Below, piece after piece: positions 8,441 through 16,470 of a stretch of DNA of 64,000 bases. The translations under genes were made by a program, and so were the position numbers. The notes beneath the pieces were generated by a model. That model was not told the DNA's origin. It made no database searches and saw nothing but the letters and a program-made list of their open reading frames with translations. The stretch is from Fictibacillus halophilus (GTDB lineage: Bacteria > Bacillota > Bacilli > Bacillales > Fictibacillaceae): NCBI RefSeq assembly GCF_016401385.1, contig NZ_JAEACF010000001.1, positions 1,612,001 to 1,676,000 of the forward strand, in the 5' to 3' direction. The number at the start of each line of letters is the position of its first letter. The stretch's first letter is position 1.

Positions 8441-8866
8441 ATGCTTGTGTCAACACTACCAGATATTAAACAAACCGCAACCTTTAACGCACCGATTCAA
8501 AAAGTGTGGGATTCTGTATCGACATCAGAAGGCATGTCAGCGTGGTTCATGCCAAATAACTTTAAAGCAGAAGAAGGTCATGAGTTTCACATCCAGTCCC
8601 CTTTTGGCCCTTCACCATGTAAAGTTCTCGTGATCGATGAACCGCACAAGCTATCGTTTGCATGGGACACAGACGGTTGGGTCGTGACGTTTCTGTTAGA
8701 AGAAAAAGGTGATCAGACAGAATTCACCCTGATCCACAGCGGCTGGAAAGAAGAAAATACAATCGTTGGAAAAGCGAATCAAAAAGCGCAAGATGTGCGT
8801 GATCGCATGAACGGCGGATGGGTTGGTATTGTGAATGAAAGACTGAAAAAGGTCGTTGAGGGTTAA
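8441..8866 (+). CDS. SRPBCC (AHSA1-like) domain protein
   Basis: 141 aa with the START-like fold signature of the Aha1/AHSA1 family: [21 protein letters not shown] near the N terminus, then a central [14 protein letters not shown] strand and the C-terminal helix [12 protein letters not shown]. Such proteins bind hydrophobic ligands. TAGGAG is 4 bases before ATG 8441; a GTG at 8447 is a possible alternative. The stop is directly followed by the GTG start of the ArsR gene, so the two form an operon, a pairing often seen. Confidence 0.85.
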   Translation: MLVSTLPDIKQTATFNAPIQKVWDSVSTSEGMSAWFMPNNFKAEEGHEFHIQSPFGPSPCKVLVIDEPHKLSFAWDTDGWVVTFLLEEKGDQTEFTLIHSGWKEENTIVGKANQKAQDVRDRMNGGWVGIVNERLKKVVEG

Positions 8867-9190
8867 GTGGCAGCACCTGCAGAAAAACACGATGTTTTTA
8901 AGGCGATTGCCGATCCAACGAGACGTGAAGTATTGAGGTTGCTTTCTGAAAATGAACGGCCGATTTCAGAGATTGCGGATCACTTTGATATGAGCCGAAC
9001 AGCTGTGACGAAGCATCTGCAGATTTTAACGGAGGCTGAGCTAATATCAGGCAGAAAAGAAGGCCGTGAAAAGATTTATCAGCTGCACCCTGAACCGTTA
9101 ACTGAAGTGAAACAGTGGCTAGCTTATTATGAGAAGTTTTGGGGTAATAAGTTGGCTATGTTGAAGCATCTTGTTGAGGATGATAAATAA
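8867..9190 (+). CDS. ArsR-family transcriptional regulator
   Basis: 107 aa winged helix-turn-helix: FKAIADPTRREVLRLLSENE, then the recognition region FDMSRTAVTKHLQIL and the wing GRKEGREKIYQL. No cysteine metal site of the ArsR/SmtB alpha-3 type is present, so it belongs to the non-metal group that pairs with SRPBCC proteins. The start is GTG immediately after the upstream stop, with GAGGG just before. It probably represses its own operon through the repeats at 8371-8424. Confidence 0.88.
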   Translation: MAAPAEKHDVFKAIADPTRREVLRLLSENERPISEIADHFDMSRTAVTKHLQILTEAELISGRKEGREKIYQLHPEPLTEVKQWLAYYEKFWGNKLAMLKHLVEDDK

Positions 9191-9193
9191 TAA

Positions 9194-9222
9194 AAAGCTT
9201 AAGGAGCTGTTCCTTAAGCTTT
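9194..9222 (+). terminator. Terminator after the ArsR gene
   Basis: A perfect 12-bp stem (AAAGCTTAAGGA, 9194-9205; TCCTTAAGCTTT, 9211-9222) with a 5-base loop, just after the ArsR stop. The T run behind it is short. The same stem sequence recurs at 9465-9498. Confidence 0.75.
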
Positions 9223-9464
9223 ATTTATTAGAAGATTCTTTATTTAACTTCTCCCTTTACAGGTTCCTTATTAAAAATATCATTCATCAAACTATCATAC
9301 AGCATAGTTTATTTGATATGGTAAATAGTTCTTCAAAATTATTTAATTTTAGTCATGGAAAGCCAGTACTTTTAATCCCTCTTATAATTGATGAATTTGA
9401 AGTTCCGCTTATTATCAATCTAAATATATAATTACTACAATGGCTATCAATATAGTTTTTAATG
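9223..9464. other. Segment between two matching terminator hairpins, no convincing gene
   Basis: This 240-bp AT-rich stretch lies between two hairpins with the same AAAGCTTAAGGA stem. A plus-strand frame runs through it but overlaps the ArsR gene and the first terminator and has no ribosome binding site. A 37-codon tail from ATG 9318 reads protein-like (FSHGKPVLLIPLIIDEF) and may be the remnant of a lost gene. This is the left edge of the defence island. Confidence 0.4.
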
Positions 9465-9498
9465 AAAAAGCTTAAGGATCCTTATCCTTAAGCTTTTT
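9465..9498. terminator. Strong bidirectional terminator at the left edge of the island
   Basis: A perfect 15-bp stem (arms 9465-9479 and 9484-9498) with loop CCTT, an A run on one side and a T run on the other. It can end transcription of the methyltransferase operon on the minus strand and read-through from the ArsR operon on the plus strand. Confidence 0.85.
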
Positions 9499-9547
9499 TG
9501 AGATAGATAATTCTTCAAAGATTCTTTCTTTGAATTTAAAGAGTGAT

Positions 9548-10840
9548 TTAATTAACTTTATTGAGTACTATCACCCAATCTTTATTAATAATACCACCTT
9601 TTCCATTTCTCGGAAAAACCAAATGTCGATCTTTAATAATATAGCTATAAATAGTTTCTAATTCAAAACCAGCTTGCTGTGCAAACATTATTAAGTACTC
9701 ACTAATAGGAATTTCTAAGTTTAAAACTGTGTTATTGCCCACCACTATGACATATTTTCCATTATTCTTAATCACATTAGATACACATTGGATATTCTTT
9801 CTCATACCTTCAAAGTATTTATAAATAATATAAGACTTCTTTTGATTAACCTTAAAAATATCCTCTAATTGCTTATCAAGCTGCTCTAATCCAGTCTTTT
9901 GTAGTTCTTTGTATTGGTTTACATAATACCGGTCAGAACCAATATACTCTTTTCTGTGTTCATTAATTTCACTATCAGCAAAAAAATCTAACCATTGATA
10001 TTCAAGTTTAAAAACAGCTGGGTATTCTACTGCTGTTACATAAGGAGGAGATGTTATTGCTAAATCCACCTTCACCTTAGGTTCTTCAGTAATATCAGAT
10101 AAACTAAAATCAGCTGCGCTACTTGCTATTACTCTGGCAGAAACATTATTTACTCTTAACGAATTATAAAGGTGACTCATTCCTTTTAAATACTGATGAA
10201 ATCTTCTATCAAACATTTTAAATACATCAGCAGGAGGCTTTCTGAATCTGGAAGACACATATGTTTTTTGTGATCTGTACTCCGCATTAGAACATTTTCT
10301 AATAATTGCTGAAAATGTAATTAAAAAGAAATCTTTTATATCCTGGTCTTCTATTTGCAATATATAATATTTAAATCTGGATAAATTATATATTGATTCC
10401 TCTGTAAACCATTTTGTTATATTTGGTATATCTGGAATCACATTTTCTTTTATGTTTGTATCTGCATTAATATTAATAATAAGATTTGTATAACATTCTT
10501 CTAGCTTTAAGGGATCTATAGGTGTAGTTTTTACTTTTGCGATTAACCTAGCAACAGGATTAACATCAAACCCAACTGCATGTCTATTATATAACAGACT
10601 CTCAATTGCTGTTGTACCTGATCCTAAAAATGGGTCTAGAACTAAATCGCCAACCTTTGAATACTCTTCAATTGCCCACCTAGGAATTTGAGGAATAAAT
10701 TTTGATGGGTATTTATGAATGATGTGAGTAAATTCAGTTACATTCTTATCATTAATATCGAATGTGTCGTAAAGTTTAATTTCATTTTTTGATGGTAATT
10801 TAGCACACTCTATTATTTTTTCTTTAGTATCAGTTATCAC
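9548..10840 (-). CDS. DNA amino-methyltransferase 1 (N6-A or N4-C, TSPPY type)
   Basis: 430 aa. The SAM-binding motif DPFLGSGTT is at residues 69-77 with the following acidic strand AVGFDVNP, and the catalytic motif TSPPY is at 263-267. TSPPY indicates methylation of an exocyclic amino group (N4-cytosine or N6-adenine), not C5 of cytosine. The SAM motif comes before the catalytic motif. The start is GTG with GGAGTGA upstream, and it is separated from the stop of the second methyltransferase by 14 bases, so the two are one operon. It is likely the self-protection arm of the restriction genes on the other strand. Confidence 0.88.
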   Translation of the reverse strand: MITDTKEKIIECAKLPSKNEIKLYDTFDINDKNVTEFTHIIHKYPSKFIPQIPRWAIEEYSKVGDLVLDPFLGSGTTAIESLLYNRHAVGFDVNPVARLIAKVKTTPIDPLKLEECYTNLIININADTNIKENVIPDIPNITKWFTEESIYNLSRFKYYILQIEDQDIKDFFLITFSAIIRKCSNAEYRSQKTYVSSRFRKPPADVFKMFDRRFHQYLKGMSHLYNSLRVNNVSARVIASSAADFSLSDITEEPKVKVDLAITSPPYVTAVEYPAVFKLEYQWLDFFADSEINEHRKEYIGSDRYYVNQYKELQKTGLEQLDKQLEDIFKVNQKKSYIIYKYFEGMRKNIQCVSNVIKNNGKYVIVVGNNTVLNLEIPISEYLIMFAQQAGFELETIYSYIIKDRHLVFPRNGKGGIINKDWVIVLNKVN

Positions 10841-10854
10841 TTTACTTCACTCCA

Positions 10855-12186
10855 TTATTTTTTTTCCAAAAGGATAATACTTTCTCTCATGTATTGTTTT
10901 AAATATTTATTTTGATTTATTTGTTGAGAAGAAGTATTTATGCTCCTACACACGCCGATTTCTTTGACTTTAAATCCTGCATTTTCCGCTATATAAGCAA
11001 GCATTAGATCAGTAGGAACTATGTATCCTTTATATGCAGAGTTTGCAACAACAATTGCAACTTTCCCCCCGGATTTCATTAATGCATAGAAATGTTTGAT
11101 TGATTTTGTCATATCATCAAAATAACCATTTATCATTCTTGGAATTTTATTATCCCAGAGATCAAATTTATCTATCTCTTCACTAATCCACTTAATTAGT
11201 GGATATACATGTTCCATATCAGGGTTTACGCTACCATTAACATGTGACCTAATTGCCATTTGACGAAGTTTTTTAAAGTCCTTGTAATCTTTAACAAAAT
11301 CCCCCATCCATAATTCCATTTTATAAACTGCACAATAATCAAAACAGTTAGCATAGGGTGGTGAGGTAATTAAGAAATCATACTTTACATCTAGAAGCTC
11401 TTCATTTTTTTTGATATCAATAAATGATTGATGAAAAACACGAGTTAAACTTTCACTCTTTTTTATTGGTGCAATTTTTATATCTTCTTTAATCTTATTT
11501 AATGTCACAAGGTATTCTAATTCTACGTCTTTCGGATTCGGATTCTTTTTATATTTTATTCCGTTACCGTCTTTTTTCATATTAGATACAGATTCTATTA
11601 TTGAAAGGTATGCTAATTTTAATAAATAGTGAATTCTCACACCTTCATAGTTTGCTATAAAAGCTTTTAGCTTTAGTAAATCGTTTAATTGTTTCTCTTG
11701 AAAGATTTTATCTATAATTGAAAGATTAGGTTTGTCTGCTTTTTCGTATAATGCTTCAAGATTCAGTTTTTGAATAATTTGTTCTATTTGTAAGATATCA
11801 TCATTATTGTAATCTTGAGTTTTAGCTTTAGTAATAAAAACTGATATTGGATTTACATCAAAACCTACTGTGTTTAAACCTAATATTTTTCCAGTTAGTA
11901 GACTTGTGCCACTTCCAGAAAAAGGATCTAATAGATATTGACCTTCTTTATAACCGAATTTTTCTAAAAGATTTTCTACAAGCCTTGTTGAGTAGCCTTC
12001 TTTATAGTTAAACCAGCTATGATAGGGCTCCGATTGATTGGTAGAAAAATTAACCAAGTTTTTATATTCTTCACGGTTTGTAATATTATAATTTGATTGA
12101 AATACCTGTATTTCAGAAGCAAGTAGATCATAAGATGAAACATTACTATCTATATAGTTTAATAAATTCCCTGCATTTTTTTCCAT
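10855..12186 (-). CDS. DNA amino-methyltransferase 2 (N6-A or N4-C, TSPPY type)
   Basis: 443 aa with the same layout as its neighbour: DPFSGSGTS at residues 87-95, NTVGFDVNP next, and TSPPY at 274-278. The N-terminal 60 residues and the middle differ clearly from the first enzyme, so they are paralogues rather than a recent duplication. A pair of methyltransferases fits either an asymmetric site with one enzyme per strand or two different bases. It is the first gene of a leftward operon and starts 16 bases after a perfect palindrome. Confidence 0.88.
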   Translation of the reverse strand: MEKNAGNLLNYIDSNVSSYDLLASEIQVFQSNYNITNREEYKNLVNFSTNQSEPYHSWFNYKEGYSTRLVENLLEKFGYKEGQYLLDPFSGSGTSLLTGKILGLNTVGFDVNPISVFITKAKTQDYNNDDILQIEQIIQKLNLEALYEKADKPNLSIIDKIFQEKQLNDLLKLKAFIANYEGVRIHYLLKLAYLSIIESVSNMKKDGNGIKYKKNPNPKDVELEYLVTLNKIKEDIKIAPIKKSESLTRVFHQSFIDIKKNEELLDVKYDFLITSPPYANCFDYCAVYKMELWMGDFVKDYKDFKKLRQMAIRSHVNGSVNPDMEHVYPLIKWISEEIDKFDLWDNKIPRMINGYFDDMTKSIKHFYALMKSGGKVAIVVANSAYKGYIVPTDLMLAYIAENAGFKVKEIGVCRSINTSSQQINQNKYLKQYMRESIILLEKK

Positions 12187-12201
12187 AAATTAACACCGCC
12201 C

Positions 12202-12213
12202 GAACAATTGTTC
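12202..12213. promoter_or_regulatory. Perfect 12-bp palindrome upstream of the methyltransferase operon
   Basis: GAACAATTGTTC lies 15 bases before the ATG of the second methyltransferase. On the minus strand an AT-rich TATATA box lies directly upstream of it. The position near a transcription start fits an operator that controls methyltransferase level, as is common in restriction-modification systems. The binding protein is unknown; no separate C-protein gene was seen. Confidence 0.45.
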
Positions 12214-12383
12214 TATATATGTTTATTATATCTTGATTTTTTTATTAAAGCTAGAATTTCTGACAAGATGTTCAATTATAACATATTTACTTTAAAGGCT
12301 TTTATATTATTTTAATTAAACTGATTTATAAACAAAGGTACTTATGGTAAATTATTACTACAATAACATTGAGGAGAATTAAT

Positions 12384-13208
12384 ATGGATCTTAAAGGCTG
12401 GAGTAATCCTGGAAGAAATATTGAAGATAAATTACATGAGCAGTTTTATAACATGGTTAACACACTTCAAGATAAGCATTTTACAAAACACCGAAATTAT
12501 TTACAGATAAAAAGTGATTTAGTTTTATCCCTTGGTTTAAAATCAGATGGTCAATTAAGTACCATTAAAAATACAATAGAGGATCTTGGTTTAGTTAATC
12601 GCGGTATACTTGAAAGAAGAAACACTAATTTTTCAAAAGACAAACTTCTTACAGATTTAGGAAGGGTCTTATTCTCATTAATAGAGATTGAAAATGAATT
12701 ATTAAAACAAAATGAGAAAATACCACTCCAGATTAGCAAATCTATAGAGGACATGTATAAGTCTTTTTATACAGAGGCTTTGATAAACTATTATTTTACT
12801 AATGGAGTTAGAGATGGAATTAATAGTAGATTCCATCCAGTGAGAGCTATCTTAAAACAATTAAGAAAGTACGGAACATTGGATTTTTTTGAGTATTATT
12901 TACTTTGTACTCATATTTATGAGGATGATAATGAGCAACAAGAAAAACAATTTCAACAGGCTATAGAAGACTATCGAGCCGGTAATATAACTTTAAGGAA
13001 AGCTAATATCATTGAACAAGTTAAGGGACATCAATATCTTCCACAATGGATTGAAAAGGCAAATTTCATAAAAATAAAAAGAGGTACAAGAATATATGAT
13101 TGGCAAATCTCAGAAAATGTAGTAAATAAAGAAATAGTTGATCATATATTGCATAGTGACTTTCTTGATAATCTTTACAAAACTATATTAGAGGAGAAAA
13201 AAATATGA
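12384..13208 (+). CDS. First gene of McrBC-like restriction operon, possible DNA-recognition subunit
   Basis: 274 aa starting at ATG 12384 (GAGGAGA ribosome binding site 7 bases upstream; a TTG at 12369 is inside the ribosome binding site region and unlikely). Residues about 30-100 look like a winged helix (YLQIKSDLVLSLGL, then TIKNTIEDLGLVNRG, then LTDLGRVLFSLI). There is no nuclease or ATPase motif. It overlaps the next gene by ATGA. By position it could be the site-recognition or assembly subunit, comparable to the first restriction gene (ydiR) of BsuMI, but sequence similarity was not checked. Confidence 0.65.
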   Translation: MDLKGWSNPGRNIEDKLHEQFYNMVNTLQDKHFTKHRNYLQIKSDLVLSLGLKSDGQLSTIKNTIEDLGLVNRGILERRNTNFSKDKLLTDLGRVLFSLIEIENELLKQNEKIPLQISKSIEDMYKSFYTEALINYYFTNGVRDGINSRFHPVRAILKQLRKYGTLDFFEYYLLCTHIYEDDNEQQEKQFQQAIEDYRAGNITLRKANIIEQVKGHQYLPQWIEKANFIKIKRGTRIYDWQISENVVNKEIVDHILHSDFLDNLYKTILEEKKI

Positions 13209-13696
13209 GTGGAAATAGCCCCATGAACAAAGCAGTCGATTTAGCAAGAGCTAAAGTTATGCAAAATATTGAAATCATTGCAACCCAATTTGGTTATAAG
13301 AGTTCAGAAGCTAAAAGACCATCAATATCTTGGATTGATATATGCACTGATAAAGAACTACAAGAAAAAGTATGGCATTCTAAGTTGAAAAATTTTCAAC
13401 AAGAAATTCCTTCAAAAGGTGATTCAGTATATTTATTTAATGATTCTACATTTGCCTGTCAAAATAAATATAAAGTCGGCTATGTAAATATAGAAGATGA
13501 AAATATTCAAATAGAATTGGTTGAAGAAGAATTTGTTCCCGAAATAACATTGGATTCATTCATAAGCCAAGAAGGTTTATCTGAGGAATTAAAAATCGAA
13601 CTCACAGAAAAGGTACTCTCTTCGGAAGAAGGCAACATCAGTGTAAGTAAGCAGACGTCTGAGACAACTTTTGAAATTAAAGAAAAAAGGGAGTAG
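13205..13696 (+). CDS. Small acidic subunit of the restriction operon, unknown
   Basis: 163 aa, soluble, with a very acidic second half (SEELKIELTEKVLSSEEG). The middle contains a beta-rich stretch (DSVYLFNDSTFACQN, KVGYVNIEDENIQIELVEEEF). No known motif is visible. Its ATG overlaps the upstream stop (ATGA) and it is six bases from the AAA+ gene, so it is cotranslated with both. It may be an adaptor or a recognition partner. Confidence 0.6.
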   Translation: MSGNSPMNKAVDLARAKVMQNIEIIATQFGYKSSEAKRPSISWIDICTDKELQEKVWHSKLKNFQQEIPSKGDSVYLFNDSTFACQNKYKVGYVNIEDENIQIELVEEEFVPEITLDSFISQEGLSEELKIELTEKVLSSEEGNISVSKQTSETTFEIKEKRE

Positions 13697-13701
13697 TTAT
13701 T

Positions 13702-14730
13702 ATGCCTATTTTAAATAAAAGTGATGAAGAAATTTTAGTAAATGTTGCAAATAAGAAATTAAAGGTTTCGGTTACTCCTGCACAAGTTAAGTCTGAACTA
13801 CCTTTTGATTTTAATATATCCGATGATTTATTAAAACAGATGTGTGCAGCTTTAAACAGCGATAATCATTTAATTTTAACTGGTCCCCCTGGAACTGGTA
13901 AGACGACACTTTCAGCTGCATTATCAAAAGCTGCTAAAATGAATTATCTTCTGACAACCGCAACTGCGGATTGGACAACTTTTGATACTATAGGTGGTTA
14001 TATGCCTGATATTTCATCAGGAAACCCCAACAGTTTAAAGTTTGAGGAGGGGATTTTTCTACAGAGTATAAAAAATCAAGAATGGCTTATTGTCGATGAG
14101 ATAAATAGAGCGCAGATAGACAAAGCGATTGGTGCTTTGTTTACAGTATTATCTGATGGTGATGCCACCTTACCATACAGAGATAGCAATTCACGTAAAA
14201 GAATCATGATAAAATCTCAAAATGGCTTAACAACTCAAGATACCTATTACAAAAATGATAATTGGAGGCTTATTGCAACAATGAACGAGTATGACAAGAC
14301 ATCGCTTTTTGATATGTCATATGCATTCATGAGACGCTTTGCAATGATAAGAATTGGAGTCCCTACAAATTTCGATAACTTGGTTGAAGTTTGGTCTAAT
14401 AGTATTGGTTTAGATTCTGATATTACAAAAAATCTTAAAATGGTAGCAAAAGAAATATTAGATGGTAATCTTAGAGAAATCGGTCCTGCGATGTTCAAAA
14501 ATATAATAAAATATTTAGATACTAGGAAAAAAAATGATTCCCAGATTATACAACATTATGCAGAATCTTTTGTATTATATGTTCTTCCTCAATTTCAAGG
14601 ACTTGACCACTTAGAAGTAAATAAATTATATCAATTATTAAAGCCAATACTAGAAAGGGAAACAAATAGTGATTTGTATTTTAAAATAAATATAGAATCC
14701 ATGACGGGTATACCTTTAGGTGACATTTAA
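13702..14730 (+). CDS. McrB-like AAA+ NTPase of restriction module 1
   Basis: 342 aa. Walker A GPPGTGKT at residues 61-68, Walker B with the McrB-type DEINRAQID at 132-140, and the ATMNEYD signature (192-198) that corresponds to the MNxxD GTP-specificity motif of McrB. An arginine finger region FMRRF follows. The N-terminal part (about 50 aa) is too short for a DNA-reading domain, so recognition must come from other subunits. The size equals that of YdiS of BsuMI as I remember it. A one-base overlap (TAATG) couples it to the nuclease gene. Confidence 0.87.
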   Translation: MPILNKSDEEILVNVANKKLKVSVTPAQVKSELPFDFNISDDLLKQMCAALNSDNHLILTGPPGTGKTTLSAALSKAAKMNYLLTTATADWTTFDTIGGYMPDISSGNPNSLKFEEGIFLQSIKNQEWLIVDEINRAQIDKAIGALFTVLSDGDATLPYRDSNSRKRIMIKSQNGLTTQDTYYKNDNWRLIATMNEYDKTSLFDMSYAFMRRFAMIRIGVPTNFDNLVEVWSNSIGLDSDITKNLKMVAKEILDGNLREIGPAMFKNIIKYLDTRKKNDSQIIQHYAESFVLYVLPQFQGLDHLEVNKLYQLLKPILERETNSDLYFKINIESMTGIPLGDI

Positions 14731-16052
14731 TGAAAACATTAAAGTCTAATAGAAGAGCATTTATAGAAGAGAATGAAAAATATATAAAAGATCGTTATAA
14801 ATTAATTTCAAATGTTAACAAAAACCTTCTTGCTTTAAATTTATATAGACATAGTGATTTGTTAAATGGTGTTTCTTCTGTATTAGGCTGTGAAAACGAC
14901 CTTAAAATCAGTGATTTTAAGGATTTAGCAACTGTTCATTTCTTATTAAAATGTGCAAGAAATGATATACATAAAAAGTTTATTTACATTTTAGCTAATA
15001 TTGATAGAAATACCAATGTTAATCAAATAGAAACTCGTGGTTATATACAAGGTTCGGTTGATTGGAATTCGACATATAAAAGGAGAATGATAACCGGTTT
15101 TCAAGACTCTTCTTTATTTATATGTAATCCTTCTCAAAAAATATACGATATTCCTTCAAACCAACTTATACGTTATATTATCGAATTTATTTATCGGGCT
15201 ATACCCGTTGCACTTAAAGCTGCACCAGGTAATTCTGAAGGTTGGACACAAAAACTCGAGCATTTATTTGATGAAATAAAACAATTAAGAATGCACCCCA
15301 GGTTAAGGGGAATTTCAATTCCTGATCATTTACAGTATAAAACTATTCAATCAACAAAAAAACACAGAAATTCAATATATAGAGAAATTGCTGACCTCGG
15401 AGAATTGTATTATAAGTTATTCTATTTACATGAAACTCAAACCTTGTCTAATGTAATAAATGAACAACTGATAGTTCCAAAGAAAAATGATAAAATTTTT
15501 GAGTTTGTAATTCTTTTTGAATTAATGAATATGCTAGAATTTTTTAGAAAAAGATTCGGTGGAGAAAGAAAAACTACTCTTATTAGAGCAGAAGAAAAGA
15601 CAGTTTTTACTTATATTTACCCTAAAAATGATAATGAATATATACATATTAGTATATATTATCAACATGTACCTATTGAGTTTAAAGGTAGTCAGTATGT
15701 AAAAACATTAAAAAGATACTCAATTGAAAATATAAAAACAAGACAACCTGATATAATACTTGTTGTTAAACATTTTAATAAAAATACAATAATAAAAAAA
15801 AGAAGTTCAATTATTGAGATAAAGTATTCTGACAGTAGATTGTATTTAGGTGAAGGAGTTCATGATCTTTTATCATATCTTCATGATTTCAGTCATACTT
15901 TTACAAAAAACCCTAAATCATTGTTAACAATTTGGGATAGTAAAATGATAATACCTGAACTTTCCGAAGAAATAAACCAAGAAATCTGGTTGACTGATTA
16001 CAGCAGATTAAAAAGTTCATTAAAAAATTTTATTATTAAAACACTAAAATAA
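14730..16052 (+). CDS. McrC-like PD-(D/E)XK nuclease of restriction module 1
   Basis: 440 aa. The C-terminal nuclease core shows P-D341 in RQPDIILVV and E363-I-K365 in IIEIKYS, the PD-(D/E)XK pattern. The N-terminal half is helical, with an RGYIQGSVDW-TYKRR segment as seen in DUF2357/McrC proteins that dock on the AAA+ ring. It should cut DNA when driven by the AAA+ protein. Base use is very AT-rich, like the whole module, and suggests horizontal gain. The specificity is not known. Confidence 0.8.
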   Translation: MKTLKSNRRAFIEENEKYIKDRYKLISNVNKNLLALNLYRHSDLLNGVSSVLGCENDLKISDFKDLATVHFLLKCARNDIHKKFIYILANIDRNTNVNQIETRGYIQGSVDWNSTYKRRMITGFQDSSLFICNPSQKIYDIPSNQLIRYIIEFIYRAIPVALKAAPGNSEGWTQKLEHLFDEIKQLRMHPRLRGISIPDHLQYKTIQSTKKHRNSIYREIADLGELYYKLFYLHETQTLSNVINEQLIVPKKNDKIFEFVILFELMNMLEFFRKRFGGERKTTLIRAEEKTVFTYIYPKNDNEYIHISIYYQHVPIEFKGSQYVKTLKRYSIENIKTRQPDIILVVKHFNKNTIIKKRSSIIEIKYSDSRLYLGEGVHDLLSYLHDFSHTFTKNPKSLLTIWDSKMIIPELSEEINQEIWLTDYSRLKSSLKNFIIKTLK

Positions 16053-16082
16053 ACAATTTAAATGTAGTATCTAGACTTGTAA

Positions 16083-16125
16083 AAAAACCAAGAAACTACT
16101 TGTTAAAAGTAGTTTCTTGGTTTTT
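16083..16125 (+). terminator. Strong terminator closing restriction module 1
   Basis: A perfect 18-bp stem (16083-16100 and 16108-16125) with a 7-base loop; A run before, T run inside the distal arm. It lies 30 bases after the nuclease stop and could work in both directions. Confidence 0.9.
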
Positions 16126-16169
16126 AAAATAAGTTTGTATATGTATATTGATGTAATCTTATTTCCTTC

Positions 16170-16394
16170 TTATTCAATAGTTGATTTTATTATCTTATAT
16201 GATGATGAATTATTCTTAACTTTTTTAATTAATTTACTCTCTTCTCCATTACCTCCTAATGTACAATTATCACATATAGGTAAAGATGACATCTCTCTTA
16301 AGATTATCCAATCAGTAACATGTATTTGAACTCCACATTTAATGCATTTTTTGTTCTTTTTGATAATCCCACCCACTTTCATTAAAATAAACAT
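16170..16394 (-). CDS. Possible zinc-ribbon protein
   Basis: 74 codons. Two Cys pairs (CIKC and CDNC, about 20 residues apart) suggest a zinc ribbon. The N terminus is basic and the C terminus polar. No clear ribosome binding site is seen before ATG 16394 or the internal starts, and it lies between two defence modules. The Cys spacing is the main support; it may also be the remnant of a larger zinc protein. Confidence 0.4.
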   Translation of the reverse strand: MFILMKVGGIIKKNKKCIKCGVQIHVTDWIILREMSSLPICDNCTLGGNGEESKLIKKVKNNSSSYKIIKSTIE

Positions 16395-16470
16395 TCGGTA
16401 AGAAAACTTTTAGGTAGCGTCCAATTTTATAATTGATAATAATTTTCTATTATCATTATCACGATTGCCG

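Noticed and set aside
8412..8633. Frame overlapping the SRPBCC gene start
   Set aside because: It begins inside the operator repeat and runs out of frame through a well-supported gene.
9171..9431. 86-codon plus-strand frame after the ArsR gene
   Set aside because: It overlaps the end of the ArsR gene and a strong terminator and lacks a ribosome binding site; at most its tail is a remnant.
9548..12186. Calling the two methyltransferases C5-cytosine enzymes by analogy to BsuMI
   Set aside because: The catalytic motif is TSPPY, which belongs to amino-methyltransferases; no PCQ motif of C5 enzymes is present.
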